This document shows, piece after piece, positions 63,812-64,000 of a stretch of DNA of 64,000 nt. Every line of letters begins with the position of its first letter. The stretch's first letter is position 1. The translations under genes and the position numbers were made by a program. This stretch comes from Bacteroidia bacterium (lineage in GTDB: Bacteria > Bacteroidota > Bacteroidia > SXHM01), in the NCBI GenBank assembly GCA_022072225.1, contig JAJVIC010000003.1, positions 178,338 through 242,337 on the forward strand. Direction: 5' to 3'. Below the pieces are notes generated by a model. It was not told where the DNA came from. It saw nothing but the letters and a program-made list of their open reading frames with translations, and searched no databases.

Positions 63812-64000
63812 TTAACGGTAATAGAAAGTGATAGCGGTTGAAGTTCCTGTGTCAGCCCCGCTTGAAACAAGCCCATGTGCCTGTTGCACAACTGACTCAA
63901 AGGTGTTAAAAAGTTTTGAAAACGCAAGAATAAAAAGCAAAAAGCTGAAATTATTTTTGTGTTCATGCAAGGCAAAAAACCATACACCGAAAAACTGTTC
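63812..64000 (-). CDS. Possible 3' end of a gene running off the window; reading frame unsure
   Basis: On the minus strand a frame open from the window edge to TAA 63812 ends VSSGADTGTSTAITFYYR and has no start within the window. An overlapping frame begins at ATG 63966 (MNTKIISAFCFLFLRFQNFL) and ends at TGA 63793, which looks like a signal peptide but has a short, odd mature part. Only one can be real. The flanking DNA beyond 64000 is needed to decide, so this is a weak call. Confidence 0.3.
   Translation of the reverse strand, partial: EQFFGVWFFALHEHKNNFSFLLFILAFSKLFNTFESVVQQAHGLVSSGADTGTSTAITFYYR

Overview
The window is a chromosomal segment of a member of the Bacteroidota. Five large secreted proteins end in a C-terminal domain of the type IX secretion (T9SS type A) kind. 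Several promoters match the Bacteroidota -7 element TAnnTTTG, and Shine-Dalgarno sequences are mostly weak or absent. SprB, PKD, delta-60 and WG repeat proteins, and small lipoproteins with a Bacteroidota-style lipobox, fit the same picture. Genus or family cannot be fixed from sequence reading alone.

Layout. 1-16.5 kb: the start of a secreted protein, a 21-bp tandem-repeat array, an MlaE/MlaF-type lipid ABC transporter pair, a T9SS protein followed by an overlapping lipoprotein and a half-length DUF1456 protein, a 1417-aa SprB-repeat adhesin-like protein, a penicillin-acylase-type Ntn hydrolase, a beta-helix lipoprotein and a glycine-rich/PKD T9SS protein. 16.5-20.7 kb: a complete 3,973-bp transposon with an IS1595-type transposase, 24-bp terminal inverted repeats and an 8-bp target duplication, sitting inside a second 21-bp tandem array. 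It carries unknown small genes and two candidate structured RNAs, each with its own promoter and intrinsic terminator. 20.8-30.5 kb: a cyclophilin, a T9SS protein, an outer-membrane-like protein, a DUF4062-STAND NTPase with TPRs, a SAM methyltransferase, a DUF6427-like membrane protein, a YgiD-type dioxygenase and an alpha/beta hydrolase lipoprotein.

30.6-44.5 kb is the information-processing core: tRNA-Thr(UGU), tRNA-Tyr, tRNA-Gly(UCC), tRNA-Thr(GGU), tuf, tRNA-Trp, secE, nusG, rplK, rplA, rplJ, rplL, rpoB, rpoC, then a DUF3467 gene. A 41-bp hairpin-bearing tandem array follows, then tadA and yidC. 47.2-56.5 kb, on the minus strand: a DUF2723 membrane glycosyltransferase-like protein, then rnpA, yidD, a CtpA-type protease, two O-antigen-ligase-like proteins and a GT4 glycosyltransferase. 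This groups membrane-protein insertion (YidC, YidD, SecE) with envelope polysaccharide functions. 56.6-64 kb holds secreted and lipoprotein accessory genes (delta-60 repeats, amine oxidase, WG repeats, S41 protease, two-component-propeller protein).

The most unusual region is the 16.6-20.6 kb transposon. Excising it restores the 21-bp periodicity of the host array exactly. Its two candidate RNAs match no class I can name. A second theme is the number of distinct palindromic or tandem short repeats in intergenic DNA, some of which appear to have been absorbed into signal peptides or linkers of secreted proteins.
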